Position numbers and translations under genes: made by a program. A DNA stretch of 64,000 bases from the NCBI GenBank assembly GCA_944376205.1, contig CALWBV010000002.1, positions 1 to 64,000 on the forward strand, in the 5' to 3' direction. Position 1 is the first letter of the stretch. The number at the start of each line of letters is the position of its first letter. This document shows, in pieces, positions 63,242 to 64,000 of this stretch. This stretch comes from an uncultured Christensenellaceae bacterium (lineage in GTDB: Bacteria; Bacillota; Clostridia; Christensenellales; UBA3700). The notes below the pieces were generated by a model. That model was not told the DNA's origin. It worked only from the letters and a program-made list of their open reading frames with translations, and searched no databases.

Positions 63242-64000
63242 TTAATCCACGACTCTGCCGAAGTAATCTTCTCCGTCAAGTTCTTCGAGTTTGACCTTAT
63301 ATATTTTTCCTATTTCAAGAGGTTTATCCGCTACAAAATAGACTTTAGTGTCTATCTCGGGAGCGTCATATTGACTTCTGCCGTAAAACGCCTGCAAGTC
63401 ATAGTCTATGCCCTCGTATATAACGTCAACCGTGCTTCCTACACGCTTTGCAAGATTCTCGAGCATATTTTTTTCCTGCACTGCATAGAGTTCTTCCTGG
63501 CGCTTGAGTTTTACGCCCTCGTCGATTTGTCCGTCAAGTCGGCTTGCGGGAGTATTGTCCTCGCAAGAATATGCAAAGAATCCGCATCTGTCAAGTTTAG
63601 CTTCCCGTATAAACTCTTTGAGTTCCTCAAAATCCTCCTCCGTTTCTCTGGGAAATCCGACGATAAATGTAGATCTTATAGTAAAATCTCCGTATTTCCT
63701 AACGGTGCGGAAAAGATTTTCTATCTGTTCTCGCTTAACTCGTCTGTTCATGAGTTTGAGAATTTTGTCGCTTATATGTTGACAAGGTATATCGAGATAG
63801 TTGCAAACCTTGGGATTTTCAGCGATATACTTTATCAAATCTTCACTCACCAATTCGGGATACAGATACAGAAGTCTTATCCACTGCACATCGAGTTTCG
63901 ACAATTCCTCGAGCAAATCTATGAGTCTAATTCTACCGTATAGATCGAGACCGTATCTCGACACGTCTTGCGCCACGATAATAAGTTCCTTGGTGCCGTA
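63242..64000 (-). CDS. rimO: Ribosomal protein S12 methylthiotransferase, C-terminal part
   Basis: The frame runs off the window end; the 5' part, with the radical SAM cysteines, is not seen. The visible ~252 residues cover the end of the radical SAM barrel (QHISDKILKLMNRR, STFIVGFPRETEEDF) and a TRAM domain with GRSQYDAPEID, typical of RimO rather than MiaB. Confidence 0.92.
   Translation of the reverse strand, partial: YGTKELIIVAQDVSRYGLDLYGRIRLIDLLEELSKLDVQWIRLLYLYPELVSEDLIKYIAENPKVCNYLDIPCQHISDKILKLMNRRVKREQIENLFRTVRKYGDFTIRSTFIVGFPRETEEDFEELKEFIREAKLDRCGFFAYSCEDNTPASRLDGQIDEGVKLKRQEELYAVQEKNMLENLAKRVGSTVDVIYEGIDYDLQAFYGRSQYDAPEIDTKVYFVADKPLEIGKIYKVKLEELDGEDYFGRVVD

Overview
The window looks like a chromosomal segment of an uncultured, spore-forming, low-GC Clostridia (Firmicutes). 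Sporulation genes (spoIIAA-spoIIAB-sigF, spoVAC-VAD-VAE, yunB, ytfJ, an orphan Spo0A effector domain), the ispH-rpsA and cmk-plsC gene fusions, rubrerythrin and a sodium-pumping biotin decarboxylase operon support an anaerobic, possibly gut-dwelling member. Most genes lie on the minus strand. No prophage, CRISPR array or complete insertion sequence is visible.

Layout. 1-300: tRNA-Trp with a duplicated 3' end and a cluster of small hairpins. 0.35-2.7 kb: proC, rnhA, a TVP38/DedA-type membrane protein. 2.7-8.1 kb: a membrane-anchored PadR-like protein with an apparent LexA-controlled promoter, a 1.2 kb AT-rich gap holding an inverted-repeat-flanked copy of an rpsA fragment, a XerS-like recombinase and lexA. 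8.2-16.3 kb: a PLP lyase, miaA, mutL, mutS, miaB. 16.3-27.4 kb: class A PBP, thiI and its cysteine desulfurase, mutS2, U32 peptidase, an ArsB/NhaD-type permease. 27.6-31.4 kb: pheS-pheT behind a T-box. 31.4-35.7 kb: sporulation genes. 35.8-38.6 kb: rubrerythrin, a twice-frameshifted small gene, an ArsR/DUF5714 pair, a lipoprotein. 39.0-39.6 kb: five tRNA genes. 39.7-45.5 kb: ispH-rpsA, cmk-plsC, a flavoprotein, surE. 45.6-50.9 kb: a biotin-dependent carboxyltransferase/Na+ pump operon. 51.3-58.1 kb: rluB, two D,D-carboxypeptidases, ytfJ, DUF2953, scpB, scpA, an M50 protease. 58.2-64 kb: orphan Spo0A-C, an unknown membrane protein, rny, recA, cinA, rimO (cut by the window end).

How genes work together. 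Mismatch repair (mutS-mutL), tRNA modification (miaA, miaB, thiI), SOS control (lexA, recA) and chromosome resolution (xerS-like) form a genome-maintenance group. The spoIIA and spoVA genes link forespore sigma factor control to dipicolinate uptake. The decarboxylase operon can couple carboxyl transfer to a sodium gradient.

Main leads. (1) A 59-bp, one-mismatch copy of an internal rpsA segment sits between 10-bp inverted repeats in the gap near the recombinase. (2) Several genes (xerS-like, miaB, U32, surE, a frameshifted small gene) have a -10 box ending exactly 6 nt before ATG and no Shine-Dalgarno, predicting leaderless mRNAs. (3) A near-consensus LexA box lies upstream of the PadR membrane protein. 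(4) Long perfect palindromes, a coupled small ORF before spoVAC, and tRNA 3'-end duplications are unexplained. All functions are inferred from sequence reading alone.
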